Notes: generated from the letters alone by a model not told the origin. A stretch of DNA of 64,000 bases from Saprospiraceae bacterium (GCA_022841745.1 JALHQW010000016.1:79144-143143), one strand, 5' to 3'; shown: positions 18,107 to 26,849, counted from the stretch's first letter. Made by a program: numbers and translations.

Positions 18107-18168
18107 CTTCCATCCTGAAAGATGGGAGCAGATAAAGTGATAAAAGAATGTGTTTTATCTCATTCTTC
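18107..18168 (-). promoter_or_regulatory. Leader of the lipoprotein gene, paired with 17361-17419
   Basis: It carries CTTCCATCCTGAA and CTCATTCTTC with the spacing described for the esterase leader. After CTCATTCTTC both leaders continue with a similar GGYGAGA segment. Confidence 0.45.
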
Positions 18169-18270
18169 CCGGCGAGAAATGCGGTGCGAGGTAAAGGGCG
18201 AAGCCCACAAGCCGGGGCGGGCAGGCGCCCGCCCCTGACATGAATGGTAATTATGGTTCACCCTTGAAAA

Positions 18271-18375
18271 TCAATAATAAGCCCAGGCGTCATCCTTGGT
18301 ACAGTTACTTAGCAGAACGGCTGCCATGGGCAGTAACACCCCAGTGATGAATAGGGAAATTCGTTTTTTCATCAT
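18271..18375 (-). CDS. 34-residue small lipoprotein
   Basis: A very short open frame encodes a complete lipoprotein signal peptide and almost nothing else: MMKKRISLFITGVLLPMAAV, then LLSNC (lipobox, C25), then TKDDAWAYY and a stop. Two adjacent ATGs (18375, 18372) are possible starts. It resembles other Bacteroidota small lipoproteins and the leader of the gene at 18084. It may be a true micro-lipoprotein or the remnant of a longer one. A GC-rich inverted repeat (about 18213-18236) lies downstream. I know of no family for it. Confidence 0.5.
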   Translation of the reverse strand: MMKKRISLFITGVLLPMAAVLLSNCTKDDAWAYY

Positions 18376-18812
18376 GTTGGAATTTATAGGTGAACAAATC
18401 CAGGGTGTGGACAAAAGGTCAAGTTTCAGTAAAAGCACAGGGAGCGCTCAAACGGTTAGGGCAATGAGGCAATTTTTCATGATTGAATATTATTGGTTGA
18501 ATACTTGAGTCAGCCTCTAAGACTTACGGCATAAAATTGTGACAATTCAATTCGTTCACGTTCTGCATCAGGCTGCAACTTGTATGACATTTGTTTCATG
18601 CGCTCTGACAAACCTTGCATGGTTGGGAGAAGTATTGTATTTACTGGTGAACAGGGCTATTTTAATGGAGGTTTGGATGGTGGCTACACGCTCTGCGACA
18701 AAATTGAAAGCCTTTGCGACGCTTTTGATAACCCTTTTTTTTGGCCTACCCACACCTTTGCACCATCATTTTTCAACAAAATTTCTTTCACTAAATCAAA
18801 AATTTCAAATCA
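18376..18812. other. Gene-free AT-rich spacer
   Basis: The spacer lies between the divergent small lipoprotein and NTF2-like genes. Short open frames on both strands show no family features or initiation context. I see no strong hairpin or tandem repeat. It presumably holds the two promoters. Confidence 0.5.
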
Positions 18813-19706
18813 ATGAAAACGTCATTTTTCAGCTTCATCATTCTCCTTTCCGCCAGCTTGTTTTCCTCAAAAACGGCTGCGCAGGCCGACAACCAAGCAA
18901 CCTTCGAGACTTACCTAAAGACCGTGTACGGTGCCTTTGAAATAGGCGGCTTCGATGCCCTCACCAAGTACTACGCCTCCAGCGCCACTGAAGTTAGCCC
19001 CGATGGAACACTGCTCAATGGTCTTTCAACCATCCGTGCCAATTGGGCCGAGGCAGAGAATATGTTCGATGCCAAGCCACAGTTCGAGTACAAGCTGACC
19101 ACCTGGCGCCTCATGAAGCCCGACGTGGCCATCCTCACTTGGGATGCCGTGGACAAGTTCAGCATGCAGGGACAGCAAATGGAGTTCAGTTCTACCGCCT
19201 CGGCAGTGCTTCGCAAAGAGAAGGGGCAGTGGCTCATCGAGTATTCACAACTGACGCCGAAGATGCCATTTGAGATGCCCGACCAGCAAGCCGACATCGC
19301 CACCATCAAAGCCCTCGGCAAAGAAGCCTATGCTGCTTTTGAGGCCCGTGATGCTGCCCGCTTCGCCGCTGTTTATGCCGAAGACGTTGACTTCGTCACG
19401 CCTTACGGCTATCACCTGAAAGGCCGCAAGGCCGTGGAGCAGGCCCATGTAGAATTGTTCAAGGCTTGGGCGAACATGCCGAAAAGTAAATTAGAAATTG
19501 GCGACCCCAATATCCGCTTTCTCACTCCCGACATCGCCGTTTGCCAGTGGAGCCACAAGCAAATGATAAACATGGAGGGTAAAACGGTCAAAGAAGAAGC
19601 GACCTTCTTAGACGTTTGCCAACGGGTAGATGGAAAATGGCTTGTGACTGGCTTTTCCATCACGCCAATCCAGCCAATACCGGGCATGGAGGCAGCCAAA
19701 AACTAA
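18813..19706 (+). CDS. Secreted protein with two tandem NTF2/SnoaL-like domains
   Basis: 297-residue exported protein. The signal peptide MKTSFFSFIILLSASLFSSK ends near TAAQA. Two copies of an NTF2-like (SnoaL/DUF4440/SgcJ-type) domain follow, at about residues 28-155 and 160-290. They can be aligned by eye: TYLKTVYGAFEIGGFDALTKYYA against LGKEAYAAFEARDAARFAAVYA, and DVAILTWDAV against DIAVCQWSHK. Such domains form a cone with a ligand pocket and serve as enzymes or small-molecule carriers; no catalytic residues can be assigned. It heads a plus-strand series with a cytochrome c and two cupins, though a terminator-like hairpin follows it directly. Confidence 0.75.
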   Translation: MKTSFFSFIILLSASLFSSKTAAQADNQATFETYLKTVYGAFEIGGFDALTKYYASSATEVSPDGTLLNGLSTIRANWAEAENMFDAKPQFEYKLTTWRLMKPDVAILTWDAVDKFSMQGQQMEFSSTASAVLRKEKGQWLIEYSQLTPKMPFEMPDQQADIATIKALGKEAYAAFEARDAARFAAVYAEDVDFVTPYGYHLKGRKAVEQAHVELFKAWANMPKSKLEIGDPNIRFLTPDIAVCQWSHKQMINMEGKTVKEEATFLDVCQRVDGKWLVTGFSITPIQPIPGMEAAKN

Positions 19707-19714
19707 AGTTTTTA

Positions 19715-19749
19715 GCCGGGAGGCTGCCCAGCTTCCCGGCCAATCTTTT
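19715..19749 (+). terminator. Terminator after the NTF2-like gene
   Basis: Arms GCCGGGAGGCT (19715-19725) and AGCTTCCCGGC (19730-19740) pair at 10 of 11 positions around a 4-base loop, followed by CAATCTTTTC. The weak U-tract suggests partial termination. Confidence 0.6.
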
Positions 19750-19770
19750 CACCATTTAAATTCTTTCCAA

Positions 19771-20694
19771 ATGAAAAAATTCTTGAAATGGACGGGCATC
19801 GTCATATTGAGCCTGGTGCTTATTATCCTCCTCGCCGCCTGGTATTTTTCCAGCAGCTTCAACAACAAATTTGAAAAGGTTTACACCCTGGCCCCAGCAG
19901 CTGTCGCCATCCCAACTGATTCGGCGTCCATCGCAAGGGGCAAGGTGCTGGCCGTGGGCTGCCAGGGTTGCCACGACAAAGACCTCGGCGGCATGGTCTT
20001 TTTCGATGACCCAAACATCGGCGTGTTGCCTTCCTCCAACCTGACCCGTGCGGCGGGCAGCGAGACCGAGGGGTATACCGACGAAGACTTCGTGCGGGCA
20101 ATCCGCCACGCATTGAATAAAAAGGGCAACCCGCTCATGATTATGCCAAGCGAGGCTATTGGCGAACTGAGCGACCAGGATTTGGGTTGCCTCATCGCCT
20201 ACCTCAAATCGCTACCGCCGATAGACCGAAAGTTCGAGAAGCGGCATTTCACTTTTATGTCGCAGGTGATGGCTGGGGCGGGGATGTTTGGCAACCTCTT
20301 CCCCTACGACATCATAGACCATGGCAAGCGTAAAAACCTAATTGCTCCCCCAATAGGAAACAGCCCGGAATATGGCGAATATATTGTGCGCTCGCATAGT
20401 TGCAAATCCTGCCACGGTGCCAATTTTGGCGGCGGCAAGTCGCCCGACCCAGTGTCGCCGCCCGTGCCCAACATTTCGAAAAGCGGCAACGCTGGCAAGT
20501 GGACGAAGGACCAGTTCATCGCTTTTTTCAAAACTGGAAAGACCCCGGACGGTCGGTTGCCGAACCCTAAGTTCATGCCTTGGGAGGGCTTGGGCGCTCT
20601 GTCTGACGTGGAAATCGAGAGCGTTTACAATTACATCCATTCGCTGCCACCAGCAGTTGCTGACAATTCACAAACAGCTACAAAATCAAATTGA
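19771..20694 (+). CDS. Membrane-anchored diheme cytochrome c
   Basis: 307-residue periplasmic electron-transfer protein held by one N-terminal helix (WTGIVILSLVLIILLAAWYF). There are two class I heme-binding sites, CQGCH near residue 63 and CKSCH near 211. Each domain has the PSSNLT or VSPPVPNISKSG type of segment and TDEDFVRAIRHAL- or TKDQFIAFFKTG-like helices found in cytochrome subunits of membrane dehydrogenases. Likely axial methionines are in LMIMPSEA and KFMPWEG. It should accept electrons from a periplasmic dehydrogenase, but none is adjacent. The start is the only reasonable ATG, 64 bp after the previous gene and behind a weak terminator. Confidence 0.85.
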   Translation: MKKFLKWTGIVILSLVLIILLAAWYFSSSFNNKFEKVYTLAPAAVAIPTDSASIARGKVLAVGCQGCHDKDLGGMVFFDDPNIGVLPSSNLTRAAGSETEGYTDEDFVRAIRHALNKKGNPLMIMPSEAIGELSDQDLGCLIAYLKSLPPIDRKFEKRHFTFMSQVMAGAGMFGNLFPYDIIDHGKRKNLIAPPIGNSPEYGEYIVRSHSCKSCHGANFGGGKSPDPVSPPVPNISKSGNAGKWTKDQFIAFFKTGKTPDGRLPNPKFMPWEGLGALSDVEIESVYNYIHSLPPAVADNSQTATKSN

Positions 20695-20807
20695 GATGAC
20701 AACCAACAATTCTTTTTTCAAACTGGCAGGGGCTGGTTGGGTTGGGTTTTGACTAAAAAATCAGGAACGGCCTGAATTGCTTGGTTGGAGGTTAGCGTAA
20801 CCATCAA

Positions 20808-20927
20808 CAAACCTTCAAACCTTCAAACCTTCAAACCTTCAAACCTTCAAACCTTCAAACCTTCAAACCTTCAAACCTTCAAACCTTCAATCCTTCAATC
20901 CTTCAATCCTTCAATCCTTAAATCCTT
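20808..20927. repeat. 8-bp tandem array, CAAACCTT then CAATCCTT
   Basis: Ten perfect copies of CAAACCTT (20808-20887) are followed by four of CAATCCTT (20888-20919) and one AAATCCTT, ending 4 bp before the ATG at 20932. It is the longest perfect tandem array in the window and covers the whole region where a leader or promoter of the cupin gene should be. Confidence 0.97.
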
Positions 20928-20931
20928 CAAA

Positions 20932-21483
20932 ATGACTTACGAACATCCGCATACCATCGAAAACGGGACCGGCGAGCGGCTCATTTACAAGCGCCTCGTC
21001 AAAGACGAAACAGGCGAATGGCTTGACTGGGAGAATGAAGTGGCACCGAATTGTGGCCCGCCCATGCATGTCCATTTCAAGCAAGAAGAAGGCTTGACCG
21101 TTGTTGCGGGGAAAATGGGCGCTCAGATTTTGGGCGAAGCCCCCAGGTTTTACGAAGCAGGAGAGTCGGCCGTTTTCAAAGCGGGCGTGCCGCACAAGTT
21201 CTGGTGTGTTGGCGACGAGCCGCTTCGCTGCAAGGGTTATGTGCGCCCTGCCCACAATTTCGAGTACTTCCTGACGGGCATCTACGGTAGCATGAAGGCC
21301 AACGGCGGCAAGCAGCCCGGCGCTTTCGATGCAGCCTATCTCCTCGACCGATACCGCTCGGAGTTTGACATGCTTGATATTCCAGGCTTCGTGAAAAAGG
21401 TGATTTTCCCGGTGGCGTTGTTTTTCGGTAAACTGTCAGGCAAGCAACGAAAATATGAGGGAGCACCAGCGCCATTAGTTTGA
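20932..21483 (+). CDS. Cupin-domain protein
   Basis: 183-residue protein with a single cupin beta-barrel at about residues 10-110. Likely metal ligands are in MHVHFKQEE (H-x-H-x4-E) and in VPHKFW, the standard two-motif cupin site. A C-terminal helical part (about 115-183) is shared in layout with the next gene, so the two cupins look like distant paralogues. The function (dioxygenase, isomerase or sensor) cannot be told. The frame stays open through the upstream octamer array, which would add 49 residues of repeats (KPSNLQTF). I take the ATG at 20932, immediately after the array, as the true start. Confidence 0.8.
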   Translation: MTYEHPHTIENGTGERLIYKRLVKDETGEWLDWENEVAPNCGPPMHVHFKQEEGLTVVAGKMGAQILGEAPRFYEAGESAVFKAGVPHKFWCVGDEPLRCKGYVRPAHNFEYFLTGIYGSMKANGGKQPGAFDAAYLLDRYRSEFDMLDIPGFVKKVIFPVALFFGKLSGKQRKYEGAPAPLV

Positions 21484-21558
21484 CCTCAACTAAATAAAGG
21501 TTGGTTTCAAGATTCTTGACTGGCCTGAACCAATTTTCACTTTCAAAATCTTTCATTA

Positions 21559-22134
21559 ATGAATACCACAACCTATCCGACCATCGGGTGGGGCAAAGAG
21601 ACTTTTTTGCCCCTTACACTTACGGAAAGCACTTGCGAATTTAACTGGGCCATGCAGCCGGGCGGTGCCGTTCCTGAACACTATCACGAAGCCTCCGACG
21701 AAATTTTTGAAATACTGGAAGGGGAACTGACCTTTATCGTCGCTGGCCAACCCATCCTGAAAAAGGCTGGTGAAACCTTCACCGTGACCCGCATGACGCC
21801 GCATAGCCTGCACAACCGTAGCCAACAGCCCGTGCACTGCCGGGTGAGCTTCACGCCTGCTGCCGACCAATCGAAGTTTTTCCAAGTGCTGATTTTCCTG
21901 AAAGGCGAGGGCATCGAGGACATGGGCGCCTTGTTTAAGGCGATGTACATCTTCGACCAATTGGGCTACCGGGAGTTCAGTACGGTGAAGGGTGGCATGA
22001 AGGCTTTAATGGGCTTGATGATGGGCTGTTTCAAGCTGTTTGCCCCACTCGCGGGATGGTCAAAACTCGTCAAAAAATATGTGCAAAATGAAGTGAAGCC
22101 AAAGCTTCATTTTAACTCGGGTGAAATGATCTAA
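21559..22134 (+). CDS. Cupin-domain protein, paralogue-like
   Basis: 191-residue protein. The cupin core is at about residues 15-105 with metal-ligand candidates in EHYHEASDE (H-x-H-x4-E) and MTPHSLHN, and the glycine-rich GELTFIVAGQPILKKAGETF strand pair of cupin motif 1 and 2. The C-terminal region (110-191) is predicted helical and ends in basic residues. It follows the previous cupin by 75 bp on the same strand and shares its two-part layout, so the pair may act together or have arisen by duplication. No substrate can be inferred. Confidence 0.8.
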   Translation: MNTTTYPTIGWGKETFLPLTLTESTCEFNWAMQPGGAVPEHYHEASDEIFEILEGELTFIVAGQPILKKAGETFTVTRMTPHSLHNRSQQPVHCRVSFTPAADQSKFFQVLIFLKGEGIEDMGALFKAMYIFDQLGYREFSTVKGGMKALMGLMMGCFKLFAPLAGWSKLVKKYVQNEVKPKLHFNSGEMI

Positions 22135-22273
22135 AAAAAGATGTGAAAACTTGTAGAAGTCACTGGTTTTCAACACCTTTGGCGTTCTCCCACACACTAC
22201 ATACAGCGCTTTTCGACCCAAGTTACCCTCTTCGTAATTCATCATTTTTTCACCAACTTAAACAATCAGCTTT

Positions 22274-22678
22274 ATGGAAAAGAAAATTCTATTCGGAACC
22301 CTCGGCGCTTGGGTCGTCGGCACGTTGGTCTCCATGGCCATCTTCATGGGCATCCTCGGTGGTCAGGCCGAGCAGTGGATGGCGACTTACAAGGACTGCC
22401 TGAACGAAATGAACATGGTCTGGTGGTTTGTCGGCGGACTGGTCATTTCGCTTTTTATGGCCATTTTGTTGTACCGTTTTGGCGTTAGCACCTTCAAGGG
22501 GGGGGCCATTGCCGGGGCCTGGATTATGTTCTTCATCGTGCTTTGGTACGGCATCTCCAATGCCTCTACCTTCACGGCATACCCTTGGAGTTGGTTGCCC
22601 TACGACATCATTGCCAATGTGGTTACAGCGGCAATTGCTGGCGGCACCATCGGTTGGATTTATGGCAAGGTGAAATGA
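22274..22678 (+). CDS. Four-helix membrane protein of unknown function
   Basis: 134-residue hydrophobic protein with about four transmembrane helices: ILFGTLGAWVVGTLVSMAIF, MVWWFVGGLVISLFMAILLY, GAIAGAWIMFFIVLWYGI and IIANVVTAAIAGGTIGWIYG. The glycine-rich helices and length resemble the small DUF1761-type membrane proteins, but I do not claim membership. A strong terminator hairpin directly follows, so it closes the plus-strand series that begins at 18813. There is 139 bp of spacer in front, so it may have its own promoter. Confidence 0.65.
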   Translation: MEKKILFGTLGAWVVGTLVSMAIFMGILGGQAEQWMATYKDCLNEMNMVWWFVGGLVISLFMAILLYRFGVSTFKGGAIAGAWIMFFIVLWYGISNASTFTAYPWSWLPYDIIANVVTAAIAGGTIGWIYGKVK

Positions 22679-22697
22679 TTTAAAGCACCTAAACCCA

Positions 22698-22738
22698 GCG
22701 GCATTTCAAAAGTCGTTTTGAAATGCCGCTTTTGTTTT
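22698..22738 (+). terminator. Strong Rho-independent terminator
   Basis: The arms GCGGCATTTCAAAA (22698-22711) and TTTTGAAATGCCGC (22716-22729) are perfect 14-bp complements around GTCG, followed by TTTTGTTTTTA. Confidence 0.9.
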
Positions 22739-22776
22739 TAATTTCGACGCAGATTTTTGATGAAAACAATCTGCCC

Positions 22777-25665
22777 ATGTTTCGCAAACTATTCCACCTT
22801 GCCGTCCTGACCCTTGCGACCATGCCGCTTCTTGCGCAGCAATCCAATGCTGACAGCCTGCGAAGCCTGTTTTTAATGGAAAAAGACCCCCTGAAAAAAG
22901 CGCATCTTTACTACGACCTCGCCGATTTTTTGATGAAGGAAAAACCGGAGGCAGGACTTGCATTCGCTGATACGCTTGAGCAAATGGCGAAAGCGGCACG
23001 AGACCTCAAGAGCCGTGCAAGGGCCGAAATCCTCAGGGGATATTCACTTTACGAACAAGGGAAATATGCAGATGCCATGCCCCCATACAAGCGGGCGCTT
23101 GCGATTGCCATGAAGACCACCGACCTCGAATTGCAAGGTAAAGCACTCAATTCAGTGGGGAATGTGTTCCATAATATAGGCCGCAACGACAGTGCCATCG
23201 TTTACCTGATGCAAGCTGCAAAAATCAAGGAGCAATTGGGGAATATGAAGGACGTGGCGGCGGCATATTCCAATATTGGCAATGTTTTTAGCGATGAAAA
23301 ATCGCCTGACAAAGCCATTGAATGGCTGGAAAAATCCTTGGCCATCCGCCTCGCCTTACCCGATGGAGAGAAGGGTGCCATCGTATGCTACAACAACCTC
23401 TCGGTCGCCTACAATGGTAAGGAGGACTACGACAAGGCCATTGAATACGCACAGCGGGGTTTTGACCTCGCCATACAAACCGGCAACAAATTCCATGCAG
23501 GTGTACTTGCGGGCAGCCTGGGTCATCTTTGGCTCGAAAAACGCAACCTCGACAAGTCCATTGAAATGAGCAATCTGTCCGTGAAACTACTGACGGAGAC
23601 CAACCGCCGCTCTAACCTTGTCTTTCCCTATACCAATCTCTCCGAAGCATGGTGGCGCAAAGGAAATTACCAAAAAGCGCTGGAAACCAATCAGTTAGGC
23701 TACGCTATCATGGAGGAACTGAAGCTCATTGAACCCCTGGAAGTGTACTATGAGAACTTTGCGAACGTCTATGAAAGCCTGGGCGACCACAAACAAGCGC
23801 TTGTCTGGTTTAAAAAATTCATGGTGCTGGACGATTCCCTGTTCAACAAAGAGAAACTGGAAGCCATTGCCGAGGTGGAGGCAAAGTTTGAAACCGAAAA
23901 AAAAGAGGCGCAACTTGCCAAGCAAAAATTGGATTTGGAAAGGCAGTCGAGCCAGAAGCGAACCATTCTCATCAGCGCCATTGCAGCCATGCTGGCACTT
24001 GGGGGCGGGTTCCAATATTTCAGGAACAAACAAAAAATCAAGCAAAAAGAAACCGAACTCGCCGCCCAACTCGAACACGCCGAGGCCGAAAAACTGCGGG
24101 AAATGGACACCCTAAAATCCACTTTTTTTGCCAATATCAGCCATGAGTTCCGCACGCCGCTGACGCTCATCGTCAGCCCGTTGGAGCAGATGATAAACGG
24201 CTCATTCCAGGGCGATTTTCAGAAATACTACCGCATCATGCACCGCAACGGCAAGCGGCTGCTCGACCTCGTGAACCAACTCCTCGACCTCAGCCGATTG
24301 GAGGGTGGCAAGCTGAAATTGCAAGTTGTCGAGGGTAATTTGTCGGGTTTTGTAAAAGCTGTGGCCTATTCCTTCGAGAGTTTGGCCATGCGAAAACAGG
24401 TTGATTATCAGGTGATTGTGGAAGATACACCTGCGACTTGCTATTTCGACAAGGACAAGGTGGAGAAGATTTTGAACAACTTGATTTCCAATGCCTTCAA
24501 GTTCACCAATGACGGGAAGCGGATTGTGGTTGCATCGTCCATTGCCGAAGGCAAGGCAGTTTTCACAGTGAAGGACGAGGGCATGGGAATAGCTCCTGAA
24601 CAGTTGCCGCATATTTTTGAGCGCTTCGCAAAAACCGTGACTTCGGAGCTGCAGCCCGGCAGCGGCATCGGCTTGGCCTTGACAAAAGAACTGGTGGACC
24701 TGCACAAAGGCAAAATCGAAGTGGAGAGTAAGGAAGGAAAGGGGACTATTTTTAAGGTGACGTTGCCAGTTGATAAGACTGTTTTCGATGATAATGAAAT
24801 CAATTTTAGCGCACCAAATATCATTCAGCAAACAACAATTTCAACCTCACAAACACCGGGGGTAAAATCTGCGATAACAATTTCGGCTGACTTCCAATCC
24901 GCAATCCGCAATCCCCAATCCCCAATCCTTCTTGTCGTCGAAGACAATCCCGATGTGTGCAACTACATCGCCGACCAGTTCCGGGAACATTATCAAATCA
25001 TCGAGGCGGAGAACGGACGGCTTGGCCTCGAAAAAGCCCTCGAAACGACCCCCGACCTTATCATCAGCGACATCATGATGCCGGAAATGGACGGGACGGA
25101 GTTTTGTAAGTTGTTGAAAACCAATGAGAAAACAAGCCATATCCCCGTCGTGATGCTCACCGCTCTCGCCGAGCAGGGCGACCGCCTCAAGGGCCTCGAA
25201 CTCGGTGCCGACGATTACCTCATCAAGCCCTTCGATGCCAAGGAACTGACCGTTCGGGTGGCCAATCTCATTGCCGGTCGGCAAAAACTGCAGGAGCATT
25301 ACCGACGCTCACTGAACAGCTTCGCACCCATAGCCGAGGTGAAGGCAGAGAGCGTGGACGCTGTTTTTTTGAAAAAAGTGCGGGATGCCGTGGAGGCGAA
25401 CTTGGAGGAAGAAAACTTCAGCGTTGTTGAACTTAGCAGCCATGTAGGTATGAGTCGGAGCCAATTGCACCGCAAGCTGTCGGCGCTGACGGGCTTCTCA
25501 CCCAACGAAGTCATACGCAATATGCGCCTCGAACGGGCCAAGCAACTGCTGGAAAAGCGGGCGGGCAATGCCTCGGAGGTGGCCTATATGACGGGCTTCA
25601 ACTCGCCAGCGTATTTTGCGAAGTGTTTTAAAGACTATTTTGGGGTGACGCCGAGCGATATCTAA
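22777..25665 (+). CDS. TPR hybrid two-component sensor with AraC output
   Basis: 962-residue one-chain sensor and regulator. The signal peptide MFRKLFHLAVLTLATMPLLA precedes periplasmic tetratricopeptide repeats (about 30-370, for example AYSNIGNVFSDEKSPDKAIE). A coiled coil and one membrane helix (about 396-415) lead to HisKA with H456 in SHEFRTPL, HATPase_c (NLISNAFKF, DEGMGIAP, GSGIGLAL), a receiver with phospho-acceptor D765 in SDIMMPEMDG, and an AraC HTH at 862-961. The kinase-receiver linker (about 685-720) is low-complexity and contains a 7-bp tandem array at 24895-24929. Slippage there would shift the frame and cut off the receiver and DNA-binding domains. The ATG at 22777 starts the signal peptide. 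The gene overlaps the convergent oxidase gene by 4 bp. Confidence 0.92.
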   Translation: MFRKLFHLAVLTLATMPLLAQQSNADSLRSLFLMEKDPLKKAHLYYDLADFLMKEKPEAGLAFADTLEQMAKAARDLKSRARAEILRGYSLYEQGKYADAMPPYKRALAIAMKTTDLELQGKALNSVGNVFHNIGRNDSAIVYLMQAAKIKEQLGNMKDVAAAYSNIGNVFSDEKSPDKAIEWLEKSLAIRLALPDGEKGAIVCYNNLSVAYNGKEDYDKAIEYAQRGFDLAIQTGNKFHAGVLAGSLGHLWLEKRNLDKSIEMSNLSVKLLTETNRRSNLVFPYTNLSEAWWRKGNYQKALETNQLGYAIMEELKLIEPLEVYYENFANVYESLGDHKQALVWFKKFMVLDDSLFNKEKLEAIAEVEAKFETEKKEAQLAKQKLDLERQSSQKRTILISAIAAMLALGGGFQYFRNKQKIKQKETELAAQLEHAEAEKLREMDTLKSTFFANISHEFRTPLTLIVSPLEQMINGSFQGDFQKYYRIMHRNGKRLLDLVNQLLDLSRLEGGKLKLQVVEGNLSGFVKAVAYSFESLAMRKQVDYQVIVEDTPATCYFDKDKVEKILNNLISNAFKFTNDGKRIVVASSIAEGKAVFTVKDEGMGIAPEQLPHIFERFAKTVTSELQPGSGIGLALTKELVDLHKGKIEVESKEGKGTIFKVTLPVDKTVFDDNEINFSAPNIIQQTTISTSQTPGVKSAITISADFQSAIRNPQSPILLVVEDNPDVCNYIADQFREHYQIIEAENGRLGLEKALETTPDLIISDIMMPEMDGTEFCKLLKTNEKTSHIPVVMLTALAEQGDRLKGLELGADDYLIKPFDAKELTVRVANLIAGRQKLQEHYRRSLNSFAPIAEVKAESVDAVFLKKVRDAVEANLEEENFSVVELSSHVGMSRSQLHRKLSALTGFSPNEVIRNMRLERAKQLLEKRAGNASEVAYMTGFNSPAYFAKCFKDYFGVTPSDI
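24895..24929. repeat. 7-bp tandem array inside the hybrid kinase gene
   Basis: Five units (CAATCCG twice, CAATCCC twice, CAATCCT) lie in the coding sequence between the kinase and receiver domains and encode part of QSAIRNPQSPIL. The unit length is not a multiple of three. Confidence 0.9.
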
Positions 25666-26849
25666 GCCTTGTTCCTCGCCTCCTCCGCCGACCTCGTTTC
25701 CTTCGACAGTTCTCGCCAAAGATACCTCGCTGCCCATCGGTGCCCCTCACCCAACGCAGCTGCCGCAATCATTTCCCCCAACACAGGCCCCATTTTCATG
25801 GCATGACCACTGCCGCCTGCACCAACCGTCAAATTATTGAGGCGGGGATGGCGGTCAATCCAGAAATGGCCATCCAAGGTGTCGCAATAGAGGCAGCGGC
25901 GGGTATATACGATGGGTGCATCGGCCAAGGCGGGGATGCTCTCCCGCAGAAAGTCACGCAGTTGCGCCAAGTCCGTATCGTAAACCACCCGCTCGTCGTG
26001 TTCAGGGTGCAGTTCTAGGCCGGGGCCGTGGTTGGCGATTTTCACCACACCAGCTGCGGGGTGCAATGGGAAGCCGTACCAGCCTGTGGATGCGATGGCT
26101 GCCCCAAAAACCGTGAAATTAGGAAAGGTGAAAAGCTCCGGTCGGTCGGGCTTTAAATGGAAGACGGGGTGGCCAGTGGCTTTCATCACCCCCTGTAATT
26201 CGGGCAGCAGTGTATGCGTGAAATGCCCCGCACAGACGATGAAATGACCAGCCTTGAACTCGCCGCCTTCCCTTGTCTTCACACAGGCCACCTGCCCATT
26301 TTTTTCTTCAAAAAAAGAAGCGGTCTGCCCTTCGTGTATGTCCACGCCGAGTTGCGAAGCATAGCCCGCCAAAGTGGTAATAACCTTCGAGGACTCCACA
26401 TACCCCGCCCTTCGATGGATGAACCCATCCATATAAACTTCGGGATTGAAAGCAGGGTAGCGTTCCCTAATCGCCTGACTGTCAAGGCGTTCGGGCTGGT
26501 GTCCTTTGCGGAGCAAGTTCTGATAGCTGGTATTTTCAAAGCTGTTGGAATTGGGGTCCAACGGCTGTTTCATCAACAACAAAAAGCCAGTTTCATGGTA
26601 GAGCGTTTCGTTGAAATGCTCATTCCAAGCCTTCCACCCGCTGATGCAGTGGTCGGCCATGTCCATGTACTCGGTGTCGGAGCCATACTCCATCCGCACG
26701 ATTTTGCTGATGTCGGTGCTGGCTGCCAAGGGGTGGGGGAGCGAATCGGGGTTCAGCAGGCCCACCGAATGGCCCCGTTTGCGCAGTTCGATGGCCGTGC
26801 TAACGCCCATGATGCCGCCGCCGATGAGGAGGAAATCATAGTTTTTCAT
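25662..26849 (-). CDS. Sarcosine oxidase / N-methyltryptophan oxidase-type FAD enzyme
   Basis: 395-residue flavoprotein amine oxidase of the MSOX/MTOX (SolA) family, expected to oxidise a secondary amine with O2 to give H2O2 and an aldehyde. The N-terminal dinucleotide-binding motif is LLIGGGIMGVSTAIELRKRG. The C-terminal RRCLYCDTLDGHFWID matches the place where family members attach FAD covalently to a cysteine, so covalent flavin is likely. A GAGGSGHAMKMGP segment closes the FAD site. The substrate (sarcosine, N-methyl amino acid or another amine) is open. It is divergent from the TetR gene at 26947 with 97 bp between, so the same regulator may control it. Its 3' end overlaps the hybrid kinase stop by 4 bp. 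Confidence 0.85.
   Translation of the reverse strand: MKNYDFLLIGGGIMGVSTAIELRKRGHSVGLLNPDSLPHPLAASTDISKIVRMEYGSDTEYMDMADHCISGWKAWNEHFNETLYHETGFLLLMKQPLDPNSNSFENTSYQNLLRKGHQPERLDSQAIRERYPAFNPEVYMDGFIHRRAGYVESSKVITTLAGYASQLGVDIHEGQTASFFEEKNGQVACVKTREGGEFKAGHFIVCAGHFTHTLLPELQGVMKATGHPVFHLKPDRPELFTFPNFTVFGAAIASTGWYGFPLHPAAGVVKIANHGPGLELHPEHDERVVYDTDLAQLRDFLRESIPALADAPIVYTRRCLYCDTLDGHFWIDRHPRLNNLTVGAGGSGHAMKMGPVLGEMIAAAALGEGHRWAARYLWRELSKETRSAEEARNKA

Noticed and set aside
18568..18753. 61-residue basic minus-strand open frame
   Set aside because: No recognised domain or start context; I treat the region as spacer, with some doubt.
20808..20927. CRISPR array
   Set aside because: The units are only 8 bp with no unique spacers and no cas genes; the same holds for the other tandem arrays.
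20785..20931. N-terminal extension of the cupin protein (KPSNLQTF repeats)
   Set aside because: It is a translation of the octamer array; the ATG right after it gives a normal cupin start.
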